A stretch of DNA of 64,000 nt from Deltaproteobacteria bacterium HGW-Deltaproteobacteria-15 (GTDB taxonomy: Bacteria; Desulfobacterota; DSM-4660; Desulfatiglandales; HGW-15). Below, in pieces: positions 1 to 9,085 of the stretch; positions within the stretch are counted from its first letter, which is position 1; each line of letters starts with the position of its first letter. Position numbers and translations under genes: made by a program. The DNA lies in assembly GCA_002840535.1 (NCBI GenBank), contig PHBH01000030.1, positions 40,276 to 104,275 of the forward strand, in the 5' to 3' direction. The notes under the pieces were generated by a model. The model saw only the letters and a program-made list of their open reading frames with translations. It did no database searches and was not told the origin of the DNA.

Positions 1-180
1 AGTATCAGGATCTACAATAGCACCGGCAACCTGGTATTCAGAAAATGGGTCGGAAACACTCTTTCCTTTACCGTTCCAGGCTTCTCCAACACCGGGAAGT
101 CCTTCTCATGGAGAATCAGGCCGATGAATGCCGCCGGCCTGGGATCCTATTCCGCACGCTGGTCCTTTGTAAACGGGTAA
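1..180 (+). CDS. C-terminal end of a secreted or surface protein (5' truncated)
   Basis: The frame is open from the first base and ends in TAA at 178-180, giving the last 59 residues of a protein that begins before the window. The residues alternate hydrophobic, aromatic and small polar types, and the end reads like the last strands of an Ig or fibronectin type III domain (a Trp-Arg-Ile-Arg strand, then Ala-Arg-Trp-Ser-Phe near the end). A strong terminator follows directly, so this gene ends its transcription unit. The parent family cannot be named from this fragment; a beta-sandwich extracellular protein is the best guess. Confidence 0.5.
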   Translation, partial: SIRIYNSTGNLVFRKWVGNTLSFTVPGFSNTGKSFSWRIRPMNAAGLGSYSARWSFVNG

Positions 181-190
181 CCTTTCAGTC

Positions 191-226
191 AGGGCTCCCT
201 GGGAGTACCCGGGGAGCCCTGCTTTT
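191..226 (+). terminator. Rho-independent terminator after the truncated gene
   Basis: AGGGCTCCC (191-199) pairs with GGGAGCCCT (212-220) across a 12-nt GC-rich loop, and a short T run (223-226) follows. It starts 10 nt after the stop codon of the upstream partial gene and separates it from trxA. Confidence 0.75.
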
Positions 227-285
227 CCATGGATCTCCCGAATTGCGCCCTCCCCTCATCCCCCGAAAAGACTTGCCGGACCTGA

Positions 286-313
286 TTGACAAGGAGACAA
301 CGAGCATGCTAAT
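286..313 (+). promoter_or_regulatory. Putative sigma70-type promoter for trxA-bamD
   Basis: A perfect -35 box TTGACA (286-291) is followed after 16 nt by GCTAAT (308-313), which matches four of six -10 positions. It lies between the preceding terminator and the trxA start at 354. Placement is by eye. Confidence 0.4.
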
Positions 314-353
314 GATTACAATTACCTGAAAGATAGCCGAAAGGAGAAGCTGC

Positions 354-677
354 ATGGCTGATCTACTGCAAGTCACGGATGAGAATTTCGATGCCGAGAT
401 CATGAAGTCGGAGATTCCTGCTATAGTGGATTTCTGGGCGGAATGGTGCGGCCCGTGCAGGATGGTCGGACCGGTTGTGGAAGAACTGGCCGCTCAGTAC
501 AAAGGCAAGGTGAAGATTGCCAAAATGGATGTGGACAAGAACAGGGGAATCCCGGCAAAATTCGGGATCAGGAACATCCCTACCCTTATATTCTTCAAAG
601 GTGGCCAGGTGGCTCAAACCATCATCGGCGCCCAGCCCAAGAGCCACATCGAACAGGAACTAAAGAAGCTCCTTTAA
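354..677 (+). CDS. trxA: Thioredoxin
   Basis: This 107-residue protein has the size and fold signature of a classical cytoplasmic thioredoxin. The redox-active WCGPC motif lies near residues 31-35, preceded by the usual VDFWAEW strand, and the cis-proline segment (NIPTLIFF) is present. It reduces protein disulfides using electrons from thioredoxin reductase, whose gene is not in this window. A GAAAGGAGAAG ribosome binding site precedes the ATG. The gene follows its own terminator and promoter, and bamD starts 8 nt after it, so the two are probably co-transcribed. Confidence 0.95.
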   Translation: MADLLQVTDENFDAEIMKSEIPAIVDFWAEWCGPCRMVGPVVEELAAQYKGKVKIAKMDVDKNRGIPAKFGIRNIPTLIFFKGGQVAQTIIGAQPKSHIEQELKKLL

Positions 678-685
678 AAAGATCT

Positions 686-1396
686 ATGAGACACCAAAAG
701 ACGATGCTGCGAAATGTGATCGCCCCCGCGATGATCCTTATTCTTTTCGGCGGGTGCTCCATCATTGAGAAGTATTTCGTGAGTGAGGAAGAAAAGAGCG
801 CTTCCGAACTCATGAGCGACGGGACCAGGGATTTCGAGATGGGCCGTTGGACTGCGGCGAAAGAGGCTTTTGAGAAGGTCAAGGATCGGTATCCTTACAG
901 TAAGCACGCTGCCGTTGCGGAACTGAAGAGGGCGGACGCCCTTTTTGAGAGCGGGGAATATGATGAGGCCCTCGATGCCTATGATGAATTCGAGAGGCTG
1001 CACCCGAAAAACCCGGAAATCCCTTACGTGATTTATCAGAAGGGCATGTGCCAGTTCCGGCAGATGAAAACCATTGACCGCGAACAGATCCATACATTGA
1101 AGGCCAAGGAAGAATTCGAGAGACTGGTGGGGAGGTTCCCCCGCGACGAGTACGCTCAGAAGGCGAGAAAGAACATCAGAAAATGCCTCATCTTTCTGGC
1201 CGAACACGAGCTGTATATTGCGAATTACTATTACAGGATAGGGAAATACCAGGCTGCCCTGGCGAGATACACGTATTTGATAGAGAATTATCCCGACCTC
1301 GGGCAATACAACCATGCCCTGGAATCCATAGCCAAGTGCAAAGCGCACATCCTGGATGAGGAGAAGAAGCAGGAGAAAAAGGAGAGCAAGAGCTAA
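686..1396 (+). CDS. bamD: Outer membrane assembly lipoprotein BamD (YfiO/ComL family)
   Basis: The protein has about 236 residues. It starts with a short basic segment, a hydrophobic stretch and a lipobox-like LFGGC, so it should be lipidated and anchored in the outer membrane. The mature part carries TPR-like repeats typical of BamD/YfiO: ASELMSDGTRDFEMGRW, then FEKVKDRYPYSKHA, then paired helices with YYYRIGKYQAALARY near the C-terminus. It acts with BamA in beta-barrel protein insertion. The ATG at 686 is chosen because it lies just after the trxA stop; an in-frame ATG at 704 is possible. The charged Lys/Glu-rich tail is normal. Confidence 0.85.
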   Translation: MRHQKTMLRNVIAPAMILILFGGCSIIEKYFVSEEEKSASELMSDGTRDFEMGRWTAAKEAFEKVKDRYPYSKHAAVAELKRADALFESGEYDEALDAYDEFERLHPKNPEIPYVIYQKGMCQFRQMKTIDREQIHTLKAKEEFERLVGRFPRDEYAQKARKNIRKCLIFLAEHELYIANYYYRIGKYQAALARYTYLIENYPDLGQYNHALESIAKCKAHILDEEKKQEKKESKS

Positions 1397-1431
1397 CGGG
1401 AATGCTCAGCACGAGGAGCGCGAAGCAAACG

Positions 1432-1536
1432 AAGGTCGGACAGCCTTTCCGATCGCTCATTTGCGATGCCGAATTCCTGGTGTCCTTGTAGGTAAGAAAA
1501 TTCCGAAAGTGTGTAGCCCGCCGGTAATCCGACCTT
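1432..1536 (+). other. Convergent gap between bamD and alaS with an inverted repeat
   Basis: The 138-nt gap between two convergent genes holds no coding sequence that I can support. AAGGTCGGA (1432-1440) is repeated in inverse at 1528-1536, and a smaller ATCGC/GCGAT hairpin lies between. It may act in bidirectional termination, but no clear T run is present. Confidence 0.3.
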
Positions 1537-4171
1537 AACTTTTTACCAGATCGTATACCGCTTCCAATGCACGCCCAAGCTCTTCCGGCCTTGGACCGCC
1601 CCCTTGGGCCATGTCGGGACGCCCGCCGCCCCTGCCTCCGAGCATTTCCGATAACCGTCCGATAATCTCCCCGGCCTTGTAGCGTCCCGCAAGATCCTTG
1701 GACACCACGCATAGCAGCATGGCTTTTTCTTTCGACTTGGCCCCGAGCACGAGTATTCCTGACCCGAGGCGACTTCGGATCTGATCCCCCATCTCCCGAA
1801 GATCCTTTGGAGACTCCACCCCGACCTCTCTGACAAGCACCCTGACCCCCTTGATCTCGCGAATTCCCGAGAGGAGATCTCCTGTCTGGGAAGAGAGGAG
1901 CTTCGCTCTGAGAGATTCCACTTCTCTTTCCTTTTGCCTGTGCTCCTTCAGGAGCCTGTCCACTCTTTCCTTCAATTGATCGGGTGTGCTCTTGAGAAGG
2001 GCGGCCATGCCTGTGACTTCATCCTCCAAACGCTGCACGTATTCCAGTGCCGCACCACCGGTGAGGGCCTCGATGCGGCGCACGTTCGCGCCAACTGCGC
2101 TCTCGCTTACAATCTTAAAAACTCCGACATCCCCGGTCCTGTCAGTGTGGGTCCCCCCGCATAACTCTTTGCTGACGGCGTCTCCAACCGATACGATCCG
2201 CACCTTCTCGCCGTACCTCTCCTCAAAGATCGCCATGGCCCCGGTCTTCATCGCCTGGTCTCTCGGCAATTCCTGCACGGCCAAGGGGTGATTCTGGCGG
2301 ATATACGCATTTACCAGGTTTTCCACTTCCCTCAGCTGCGCTGATCCGACCTGGGTGAAATGACTGAAGTCAAATCGAAATCTCTCGGGCCCCACATACG
2401 ATCCGGCCTGCTTCACATGATCGCCCAGAATCTCCCTGAGCGCAGCGTGAAGCAGATGCGTGGCGGTGTGGTTGAGGGCGGTCGCCCTCCGCCTTTTCTC
2501 ATCCACCCTGGCCTCCACCCGATCACCCGGGGCCAGCCTGCCCTCCTCCAACCTCCCGAAATGAACGATGAGATCGTGGCCGAACCGGAGGGTCTCCTTC
2601 ACACTCATCCTTGCGCCGTCTCGGGTGATCCAGCCTGTGTCGCCGACCTGCCCCCCTGCTGCGCCATAGAATGGGGTTTGTTCCAGGATGACTTCCACAT
2701 CCTCTCCTGCTTCTGCGGAGGGGACCTCACGGTTCGATCTGACGATCGCCTTTATGGTGGACAGGGTGGAATAGAGTTCATACCCCGTGAATCGGGTCGC
2801 GATTCCGTTGGAAGCCAGCTTTCTGTAAACCTCCGGGATCTCCTCTTCTCCACTCCCCTTCCATGCCTCCTGGGACTGGGCCCTCTGTCGGGACATGGCC
2901 TTTTCATATGATGCCAGATCGACTCTGAGTCCCTCCTCCCTCGCGATATCTTCCAGAAGGTCGGGGGAAAGACCATAGGTATCATACAGTTTGAAAACCA
3001 GCTCACCGGGGATGATTGTTGCTCCCTTTTCTCTGAGCTCGGCAAGGCTGTCCTGAAACATTTTCATTCCAAAATGAAGGGTGTCGGCAAAGCGTTTTTC
3101 CTCGTTCAGGACAAGCCCCTCAATGAACTGCCTGGAGGCGACGAGTTCTCCATAATCCTCTCCCATCACATCGATGACTCTTGCCGCGACCTTGTGCATG
3201 AAAGGGTCCTTCAGCCCGAGCAGCTGGCCGAACCGGATCGCCCTGCGGATGATCCTTCTCAGCACATACCCTCTTCCTTCATTGGACGGCATCACGCCGT
3301 CTCCAATCAGGAATGCCGCAGCCCTGGAGTGATCCGCGATCACCCTGAAGGAGACATCCTGTTTCAGCTCTTTTCCATATTCCTTTTCCGAAAGATCCTC
3401 GATCCTGCCGATGATCTCCTTGAAAAGGTCGGTCGAATAATTGGAAAGCACACCCTGGACCACTGCGGAGATTCTCTCCAGACCCATGCCCGTATCGATA
3501 TTTGGTTTGGGAAGAGGATGGAGATTCCCCTGCACGTCACGATCGAACTGAGTGAAGACCAGATTCCAGATCTCAAGGTACCGATCGCAGTCGCATCCGG
3601 GCCCGCATCCGGGTTTCCCGCACCCCACGGACTCGCCCTGGTCAATGAGGATCTCCGAGCAGGGCCCGCATGGTCCTGTCTCCCCCATGGCCCAGAAGTT
3701 GTCCTTTTCGCCAAGTCGAACGATTCGCTCCGAGGGGATGCCGATTTCCTTTTCCCAAATCCCGTGGGCCTCGTCATCCTCCAGATAGACGGAGACCCAG
3801 AGCCGCCCGGCCGGAAGCTTGTAGACCTCTGTCAACAGTTCCCATGCCCAGCGTATGGCCTCTCTCTTGAAGTAATCTCCAAAGGAGAAGTTCCCCAGCA
3901 TCTCAAAAAACGTGTGATGTCTTGCCGTGTATCCGACGTTCTCGAGATCGTTGTGCTTCCCGCCGGCCCGGACGCACTTCTGAGAAGTGGCGGCGCGCGT
4001 GTAGCCCCGTTTCTCCTGTCCGAGAAAGAGATTCTTGAACTGAACCATGCCTGCGTTCGTAAAAAGCAGGGTGGGATCATCCCTGGGAATGAGAGAGGAA
4101 CTGCCGACGACCTCGTGCCCCTGCCTCTTGAAATAGTCCAGAAAACTTGCCCTGATCTCTCTGAAGTTCAT
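1535..4171 (-). CDS. alaS: Alanyl-tRNA synthetase
   Basis: At 878 residues the protein is full length for bacterial AlaRS. The N-terminal class II catalytic domain begins with FREIRASFLDYFKRQGHEVV and contains the TSQKCVRAGGKHNDL segment. The editing domain has the zinc-binding NHTATHLLH motif and the later CGGTHTDRTGDVG motif. The glycine-rich C-Ala domain ends the protein (GGRGGGRPDMAQGGG). It charges tRNA-Ala and clears mischarged Ser/Gly-tRNA-Ala. It starts 12 nt after the recA stop and is the last gene of the minus-strand block, a recA-alaS order that is common in related bacteria. Confidence 0.97.
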   Translation of the reverse strand: MNFREIRASFLDYFKRQGHEVVGSSSLIPRDDPTLLFTNAGMVQFKNLFLGQEKRGYTRAATSQKCVRAGGKHNDLENVGYTARHHTFFEMLGNFSFGDYFKREAIRWAWELLTEVYKLPAGRLWVSVYLEDDEAHGIWEKEIGIPSERIVRLGEKDNFWAMGETGPCGPCSEILIDQGESVGCGKPGCGPGCDCDRYLEIWNLVFTQFDRDVQGNLHPLPKPNIDTGMGLERISAVVQGVLSNYSTDLFKEIIGRIEDLSEKEYGKELKQDVSFRVIADHSRAAAFLIGDGVMPSNEGRGYVLRRIIRRAIRFGQLLGLKDPFMHKVAARVIDVMGEDYGELVASRQFIEGLVLNEEKRFADTLHFGMKMFQDSLAELREKGATIIPGELVFKLYDTYGLSPDLLEDIAREEGLRVDLASYEKAMSRQRAQSQEAWKGSGEEEIPEVYRKLASNGIATRFTGYELYSTLSTIKAIVRSNREVPSAEAGEDVEVILEQTPFYGAAGGQVGDTGWITRDGARMSVKETLRFGHDLIVHFGRLEEGRLAPGDRVEARVDEKRRRATALNHTATHLLHAALREILGDHVKQAGSYVGPERFRFDFSHFTQVGSAQLREVENLVNAYIRQNHPLAVQELPRDQAMKTGAMAIFEERYGEKVRIVSVGDAVSKELCGGTHTDRTGDVGVFKIVSESAVGANVRRIEALTGGAALEYVQRLEDEVTGMAALLKSTPDQLKERVDRLLKEHRQKEREVESLRAKLLSSQTGDLLSGIREIKGVRVLVREVGVESPKDLREMGDQIRSRLGSGILVLGAKSKEKAMLLCVVSKDLAGRYKAGEIIGRLSEMLGGRGGGRPDMAQGGGPRPEELGRALEAVYDLVKS

Positions 4172-4183
4172 GAATGGTTATCC

Positions 4184-5227
4184 CTACCTCGTCTTCTTTT
4201 CCGCTTCTACCTTGGCAACCTCTTCTTGTTTCTTCTTGAGCCCTGTTTGCTCTTTGACCATTTCCGCGATGCGATTCAGCAGATCCGGATTCTCGCCGAG
4301 GAATTTTTTGGCATTCTCCCTTCCCTGGCCTATCCTTTCTTTCTCAAAGGAGTACCATGCCCCGCTCTTTTCGACGATGCCAAGCGAGGCGCCCAGATCC
4401 AGGATGTCCCCCTCCTTGGAGATTCCCGTCCCATAGATGATGTCGAACTCCGCCTCTTTGAACGGCGGGGCGATCTTGTTCTTCACCACCTTTACCCTGG
4501 TCCTGTTTCCCACCATCTGGTCGCCTTCCTTGATTGCTCCGATTCGGCGGATATCCAATCGCTGGCTGGCGTAGAACTTGAGCGCATTTCCTCCTGTGGT
4601 GGTCTCGGGGCTGCCGAACATAACGCCGATCTTCATCCGGATCTGATTGATGAAGATGACGCACGTCATGGATTTGCTGATGGTTGCCGTAAGCTTTCGG
4701 AGGGCCTGGGACATGAGCCTGGCCTGAAGGCCGACATGCTGATCGCCCATCTCTCCTTCGATCTCGGCCCTCGGTACGAGAGCCGCCACCGAATCGATGA
4801 CGAGCACATCCACACCCCCGCTCCTGACCAGGATCTCCGCAATGTCAAGGCCCTGTTCCCCTGAGTCCGGCTGTGAAACGAGGAGGTTATCCACATCCAC
4901 TCCAAGCTTCCTGGCATAACTTACATCGAGCGCGTGCTCCGCATCGATGAACGCGGCCATGCCGCCCAGGGATTGGGCTTCCGCGGCCACATGAAGGGCC
5001 AGGGTGGTCTTCCCGGATGACTCCGGTCCATAGATCTCCACAACCCTGCCCCTTGGAACGCCCCCGACACCAAGGGCAATATCCAATGCAAGAGAGCCGG
5101 TGGAAATGGCCGGGACATCCAGCGCCTTTTCATCGCCCATCTTCATGATGGAACCCCGACCGAACTGCTTTTCGATCTGGGTGATCGCCTGCTCTACCGC
5201 TCTTTCTCTATCTGCATGCTCCGCCAT
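4184..5227 (-). CDS. recA: Recombinase RecA
   Basis: The 347-residue protein is the usual size. The Walker A motif GPESSGKTT sits near residues 68-76, the Walker B-like segment [15 protein letters not shown] follows near 142-156, and loops L1/L2 include [18 protein letters not shown] and [18 protein letters not shown]. It forms filaments on single-stranded DNA for homologous recombination and LexA autocleavage. The C-terminus is Lys/Glu-rich rather than strongly acidic. No inserted intein was seen. A heptad array and an octad inverted element lie immediately upstream, between recA and thpR. Confidence 0.98.
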   Translation of the reverse strand: MAEHADRERAVEQAITQIEKQFGRGSIMKMGDEKALDVPAISTGSLALDIALGVGGVPRGRVVEIYGPESSGKTTLALHVAAEAQSLGGMAAFIDAEHALDVSYARKLGVDVDNLLVSQPDSGEQGLDIAEILVRSGGVDVLVIDSVAALVPRAEIEGEMGDQHVGLQARLMSQALRKLTATISKSMTCVIFINQIRMKIGVMFGSPETTTGGNALKFYASQRLDIRRIGAIKEGDQMVGNRTRVKVVKNKIAPPFKEAEFDIIYGTGISKEGDILDLGASLGIVEKSGAWYSFEKERIGQGRENAKKFLGENPDLLNRIAEMVKEQTGLKKKQEEVAKVEAEKKTR

Positions 5228-5246
5228 TCCTTACCCCCGGTTCGTT

Positions 5247-5281
5247 GTCATAGGTCATTTGTCATTGGTCATTTCGCATTG
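5247..5281. repeat. Short heptad array GTCATTN, five units
   Basis: GTCATAG, GTCATTT, GTCATTG, GTCATTT and CGCATTG follow each other without gaps, 20 nt upstream of the recA start codon. The array is directly followed by the octad inverted element at 5302. Confidence 0.7.
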
Positions 5282-5301
5282 AGCTTTCCGGATTGAACTC
5301 T

Positions 5302-5368
5302 GCCACCAAGACACAAAGGCACCAAGCAAAACATCGAGATTCATTTTGTGTCTTAGTGTCTTCGTGGC
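5302..5368. repeat. Octad inverted element, copy 1 (recA-thpR gap)
   Basis: Three 8-bp units GCCACCAA, GACACAAA and GGCACCAA (5302-5325) are followed by a 19-nt spacer and three inverted units TTTGTGTC, TTAGTGTC and TTCGTGGC (5345-5368). The two arms can pair in DNA or RNA. The same 66-67 bp design recurs at 16059, 25531, 33557 and 53210. Confidence 0.85.
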
Positions 5369-5391
5369 CAATCTTCCGTCCTTTCTATTCT

Positions 5392-5961
5392 CTACCCTGT
5401 CAGAGGCCATGACTTCATCTTCGTATAGATGGATCCGCCTCGCCTGAGATCGCTCTTGAACAGCACTAACTCTCCAAGGGGGCAGACCGGACTCGCCAGA
5501 TCCCGGTACCTTTCCAGAATTTCTTCCAGCTCGCGGTCCGTCCTTCTGAAGCTGTTGAACCTGCCGAGGGTCAGATGCGGTCTGAACGGCCTCTTCTCTT
5601 CCTTTATGCCAAAAGGAACCAGCCGTCCCTGCAGGCTGTCCCGGAAGCGGGCCATTCTTTCGATTTCCCCTTCGAGGCCTACCCAGATCACCCTTGGGCT
5701 CCTGGCGTGGGGGAAGCATCCCAGCCCCTTCAGTGCGATCGAAAATGGGCTGAAACCGGAGCAGATCTCATGGATAGGCTGCTCCATGGCCTCAAGATCT
5801 TCGGCCGGCACGCTCCCGAGAAAGACGACTGTAAGATGAATATTTCCGGGCTTCACCCATCGGACATCGAGATGACTCTTGCCGAGTGCGACCGAAGTTT
5901 CCTCAATAATGCCTTTGATCTCTTCCGGCTGTTCAAAGGCCAGGAATGAACGGATACCCAC
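5392..5961 (-). CDS. thpR: RNA 2',3'-cyclic phosphodiesterase (LigT/ThpR family)
   Basis: This 2H phosphoesterase has two H-x-T-x motifs, HLTV near residue 42 and HLTL near residue 129, at the spacing expected for ThpR. The family opens 2',3'-cyclic phosphates in RNA. I place the start at GTG 5961 because AAGG lies 7 nt upstream and the protein then begins close to the conserved RSFLAFE strand; a TTG at 5985 would add 8 residues. Either start overlaps the end of cinA (stop at 5933), which suggests translational coupling. The gene lies in the pgpA-cinA-thpR-recA-alaS block. Confidence 0.88.
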   Translation of the reverse strand: MGIRSFLAFEQPEEIKGIIEETSVALGKSHLDVRWVKPGNIHLTVVFLGSVPAEDLEAMEQPIHEICSGFSPFSIALKGLGCFPHARSPRVIWVGLEGEIERMARFRDSLQGRLVPFGIKEEKRPFRPHLTLGRFNSFRRTDRELEEILERYRDLASPVCPLGELVLFKSDLRRGGSIYTKMKSWPLTG

Positions 5962-7189
5962 AGAGAAACCTTCTCGCCCAGTCAAGGGCCATCATGGCTG
6001 AATTCATTTTGATCTGCTTTCGTCTTCCTTTGAAAAGGTACTTCTGAGAAAACGTGCCCGAAGCGGATGCGAGCCCGATATGCACCGTTCCAACGGGTTT
6101 CTCCCTGCTCCCGCCTTCAGGCCCTGCAATGCCCGTGACGGCAAGTCCAAGATCCGATTTGAAGGCCGCCCGCACCCCTTCAGCCATCCTCCGAACCGTG
6201 GGTTCGCTGACCGCGCCATGATCCGCAAGTATTTGCGGGTCCACCTGGAGCATATCGATTTTCGCCTGATTGCTGTAGGTAACCATCCCTCCCATGAAGT
6301 AGGATGAACTGCCGGCGACATTCGTCACGAGGTTTCCTATAAGCCCGCCTGTGCAGGATTCCGCAACCGAGAGGGTAAGTCCCTTTTCCTTGAGCAACTT
6401 GCCGGCCACACCGGGCAAGGTATCGTCATCGGAACCGAAGATGTATTGTCCCAGAGCGGCTCGAATCTCCTTTTCCAGCCGCTCCACTTCCTCGGCGACC
6501 GTCTGCAGATCTTTTCCATTCATACTGACGCTGACATGATTTTCGGGGTAATGGGGATAGAATCCAAGGATCAGATCCGGATGTGTCTTGGACAAATTCT
6601 TCAGATGTTCCGAAATCTCCGGTTCGCTGAGCCCATAGATCTTTAGAATTCTCTGTCTCGTCACCGGCTGGGAAGCATACTGTGAAAGGATCTCCGGGAG
6701 CACATAAGTATCCATTAAATGCCGCATCTGCTCAGGAACGCCGGGCAGAAAGTAGAGAGCCACTTTTCCCTCCACCAGGGAAAATCCGCACATCTCCTCC
6801 TTTGGGTTGAATACCTGTGAGTCCTTGGGCATCCATGCCATTTTCTCGAAGGAGGGGGACATGCGCAACCCGTTTGCCTCGACATGCTTTTTTATCTGCT
6901 CGAACTTCTCACGGTGAAGCAGAAGAGGTCTTTGCAGGGCTTCCGCCACAATCTGGTTGGTGATATCGTCATCGGTGGAGCCCAGCCCTCCCGTAACCAC
7001 AACAAAATCGGACTCCCCCATTGCATCTTTTATTGCTCTCGAGACCCTGATGGGATCGTCTCCCACGGTCGTGATGCGGGTGACGGGAACCCCATGGCTT
7101 GCGAGCTTCTCCGCCACATACCAGGCGTTGAGATCCAGTGCCCTGCCCGAAGTGAGCTCATTCCCGATCGTGATGATTTCTCCCTGCAT
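5933..7189 (-). CDS. cinA: CinA: competence/damage-inducible protein, NMN deamidase family
   Basis: The 418-residue protein is a full two-domain CinA. The N-terminal MoeA-like domain (about 1-170) contains VVTGGLGSTDDDIT and the start MQGEIITIGNELTSG. A KH-like linker follows. The C-terminal PncC domain (about 255-410) has SVAESCTGGLIGN and AVTGIAGPEGG. The family splits NMN or its breakdown products in pyridine nucleotide recycling and is often beside recA, as here. The start is an ATG 21 nt after pgpA ends, so the genes are probably one operon. Confidence 0.93.
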   Translation of the reverse strand: MQGEIITIGNELTSGRALDLNAWYVAEKLASHGVPVTRITTVGDDPIRVSRAIKDAMGESDFVVVTGGLGSTDDDITNQIVAEALQRPLLLHREKFEQIKKHVEANGLRMSPSFEKMAWMPKDSQVFNPKEEMCGFSLVEGKVALYFLPGVPEQMRHLMDTYVLPEILSQYASQPVTRQRILKIYGLSEPEISEHLKNLSKTHPDLILGFYPHYPENHVSVSMNGKDLQTVAEEVERLEKEIRAALGQYIFGSDDDTLPGVAGKLLKEKGLTLSVAESCTGGLIGNLVTNVAGSSSYFMGGMVTYSNQAKIDMLQVDPQILADHGAVSEPTVRRMAEGVRAAFKSDLGLAVTGIAGPEGGSREKPVGTVHIGLASASGTFSQKYLFKGRRKQIKMNSAMMALDWARRFLCGYPFIPGL

Positions 7190-7210
7190 ATCTACCGGGG
7201 CCCTGCCGTG

Positions 7211-7723
7211 TCATCCAATGAGTTGAAAGAGCCGGAGGCACAGGTTTGCGTACACCCCCGCCAATACGTCGTCCATAAGTATCCCCGTTGCGCCCGGCAG
7301 TCTTTCCATCTTCCCGACAGGGTACGGCTTCAAAATGTCGAAAATACGAAAGAGGATAAATCCGATCACTAGATCCTGAATGCCGACGCGTAAAGCCAGA
7401 AAGGTCAGGAGGAGACCGATTACTTCATCGATCACGATCCATTGGGGGTCATCCTTCTCGGCCATTCGCCATGCCCGGCCGCAGGCCCAGAATGCGATTA
7501 ACAGGAGGGCGGCCAGAAACCCACACTCCTGCCAGAACCCGAGTCTTTTCAGAAAAAAGGCCAGGGGTACGGCAATTGCGGAGGCTGCGGTGCCGGGGGC
7601 TCCGGGCAGGAAACCCACTCCAAACCAGGAAGAGCACACGACAGCGATCTTCCCGGACTTACTGGACTTCCCGAACAACTCCTTCGTACAGAGCCTATCA
7701 GATTGGGGGGCTGACTTCAACAA
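7211..7723 (-). CDS. pgpA: Phosphatidylglycerophosphatase A
   Basis: The protein (up to 170 residues) carries the PgpA signature: an N-terminal SSWFGVGFLPGAPGTAAS segment, the acidic DDPQWIVIDEVIGLLL segment, RIFDILKPYPVGKMERLPG, and a terminal IMDD-like LMDDVLAGVYANL. Several hydrophobic helices fit an inner membrane location. It removes the phosphate of phosphatidylglycerophosphate to give phosphatidylglycerol. The longest form starts at a TTG (7723) without a clear ribosome binding site, so the true start may be internal, before the KIAVVCSSWFG segment. Confidence 0.9.
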   Translation of the reverse strand: MLKSAPQSDRLCTKELFGKSSKSGKIAVVCSSWFGVGFLPGAPGTAASAIAVPLAFFLKRLGFWQECGFLAALLLIAFWACGRAWRMAEKDDPQWIVIDEVIGLLLTFLALRVGIQDLVIGFILFRIFDILKPYPVGKMERLPGATGILMDDVLAGVYANLCLRLFQLIG

Positions 7724-7805
7724 GGTTTATGGTTCCCGTAAACGTCTTCTTTTTGTTCTCCCGCGAAACGTCGCACGGGATCCAAGGATCTGCGGGAGAA
7801 TACGC

Positions 7806-8969
7806 TCATCGCCGATTGGCTGAGATCACCCAGTAGTAGATCTCCTGCAAGGGAATGTTCCGTTCCTCTGCAACAGTGCGGCAGGCTTCATACTCGGGAA
7901 GGAATATGGAAGATCCGTCCGGGCGTGCAACCTTCTTCACTGTGAGTTTCCCCCATGGAGAGTCGATTTCGACCAAGGACCTCTTCAGTGTCTCTCTCTC
8001 GCTGAAGCGAAAACGGATCCCGAGTGTGGTACTTTCAGAGAAGAGGATCTCCGTCAAAAGATCCTTGTGCTCCGGTTTTCCGATCACCTGGATTGCCGTG
8101 CCCGGCCGGTTTTTCTTCATCTGCACGGGAAGGAAAACCACATCCAATGCCCCGGCCCGAAACAGCCGCTCCATGAGAAAGCCGAGCCACTCGGGGTTGA
8201 TGTCGTCCAGGTTCGCTTCCAGAATGACCACGGTGTCGGTATGCCCGGTGCCGCTCTGACCGATGATCATTCGAAGAAGGTTTGGTCTATCGGGAAGGTT
8301 GCGACTCCCTACCCCATACCCGACCTTTTCAATGACCATGGGGGGAAGAGACCCAAACGAATGAACAAGTCCCTTCACAAGCGCCGCACCGGTCGGAGTG
8401 ACCGTCTCCTGGGGGGTCTCGGAGCCCCGTACGGGGATGGATTCCAGCAATGCCACTGTGGCCGGCGCCGGGACCGGGATCCGGCCGTGTGCCGCATTTA
8501 CGAAACCTGTTCCCAATGGCAGGGCGGAGGCATGAACCTCGCCGATCCCCAGGACCTCGACCCCCAAGACCGATCCAACAATGTCGACAATGGAGTCCGT
8601 TGCGCCGATCTCATGGAAGTGGATCTCTTCAGGCGGGCAATCGTGGATCTTGCCCTCGACTCGGGCTATGGATTCGAAGATTTCCACGCTCTTGGTCTTG
8701 ACCCAATCGCTGAGATCTGCCTCACGGATCATCTGCCGGATATCCACGACGGACCTGTGAACATGTTCGCCCGCAGCAACATGAACGATAAACCGGGTGC
8801 CGTGGAGGTGATTTCGCCCTTCTCTGCGAACCTCCAGATCATACCCCTTTATCGGAAGCCTTCCGAGCATCTCGCGGAGCAGCTCGAATGGCAGACCCGC
8901 ATCGATCAGGGCCCCTACAAACATGTCCCCGCTGATTCCGGAAAAGCAGTCGAGATAAGCTACTTTCAT
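7806..8969 (-). CDS. larC: LarC family nickel insertion protein
   Basis: The sequence starts with MKVAYLDCFSGISGDMFVGA, the hallmark of LarC (formerly DUF111), and continues with EIHFHEIGATDSIVDIVG and the C-terminal EANLDDINPEWLGFLMERL segment. In lactate racemase maturation LarC inserts nickel into the pyridinium-dithiocarboxylate cofactor. No larA, larB or larE is in this window, so the client enzyme is unknown here. The ATG at 8969 is chosen because the conserved N-terminus begins there; an upstream in-frame start at 9017 would add 16 poorly conserved residues. At 387 residues the protein is normal in length. Confidence 0.88.
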   Translation of the reverse strand: MKVAYLDCFSGISGDMFVGALIDAGLPFELLREMLGRLPIKGYDLEVRREGRNHLHGTRFIVHVAAGEHVHRSVVDIRQMIREADLSDWVKTKSVEIFESIARVEGKIHDCPPEEIHFHEIGATDSIVDIVGSVLGVEVLGIGEVHASALPLGTGFVNAAHGRIPVPAPATVALLESIPVRGSETPQETVTPTGAALVKGLVHSFGSLPPMVIEKVGYGVGSRNLPDRPNLLRMIIGQSGTGHTDTVVILEANLDDINPEWLGFLMERLFRAGALDVVFLPVQMKKNRPGTAIQVIGKPEHKDLLTEILFSESTTLGIRFRFSERETLKRSLVEIDSPWGKLTVKKVARPDGSSIFLPEYEACRTVAEERNIPLQEIYYWVISANRR

Positions 8970-9085
8970 CTTTCGATGATCCCTTTCTCCCATGTCTTTG
9001 CGCTCCACTTTTACCAACGGGCCGCTGCAGTGTCAATGTCCGCGGCCGAAGATCAGAAGCCGAGAAGCTCTGACAACTTCTGCCC

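Noticed and set aside
3074..4864. A long plus-strand frame across alaS and recA
   Set aside because: It is the reverse-complement shadow of two strongly conserved genes with clear motifs and has no family match.
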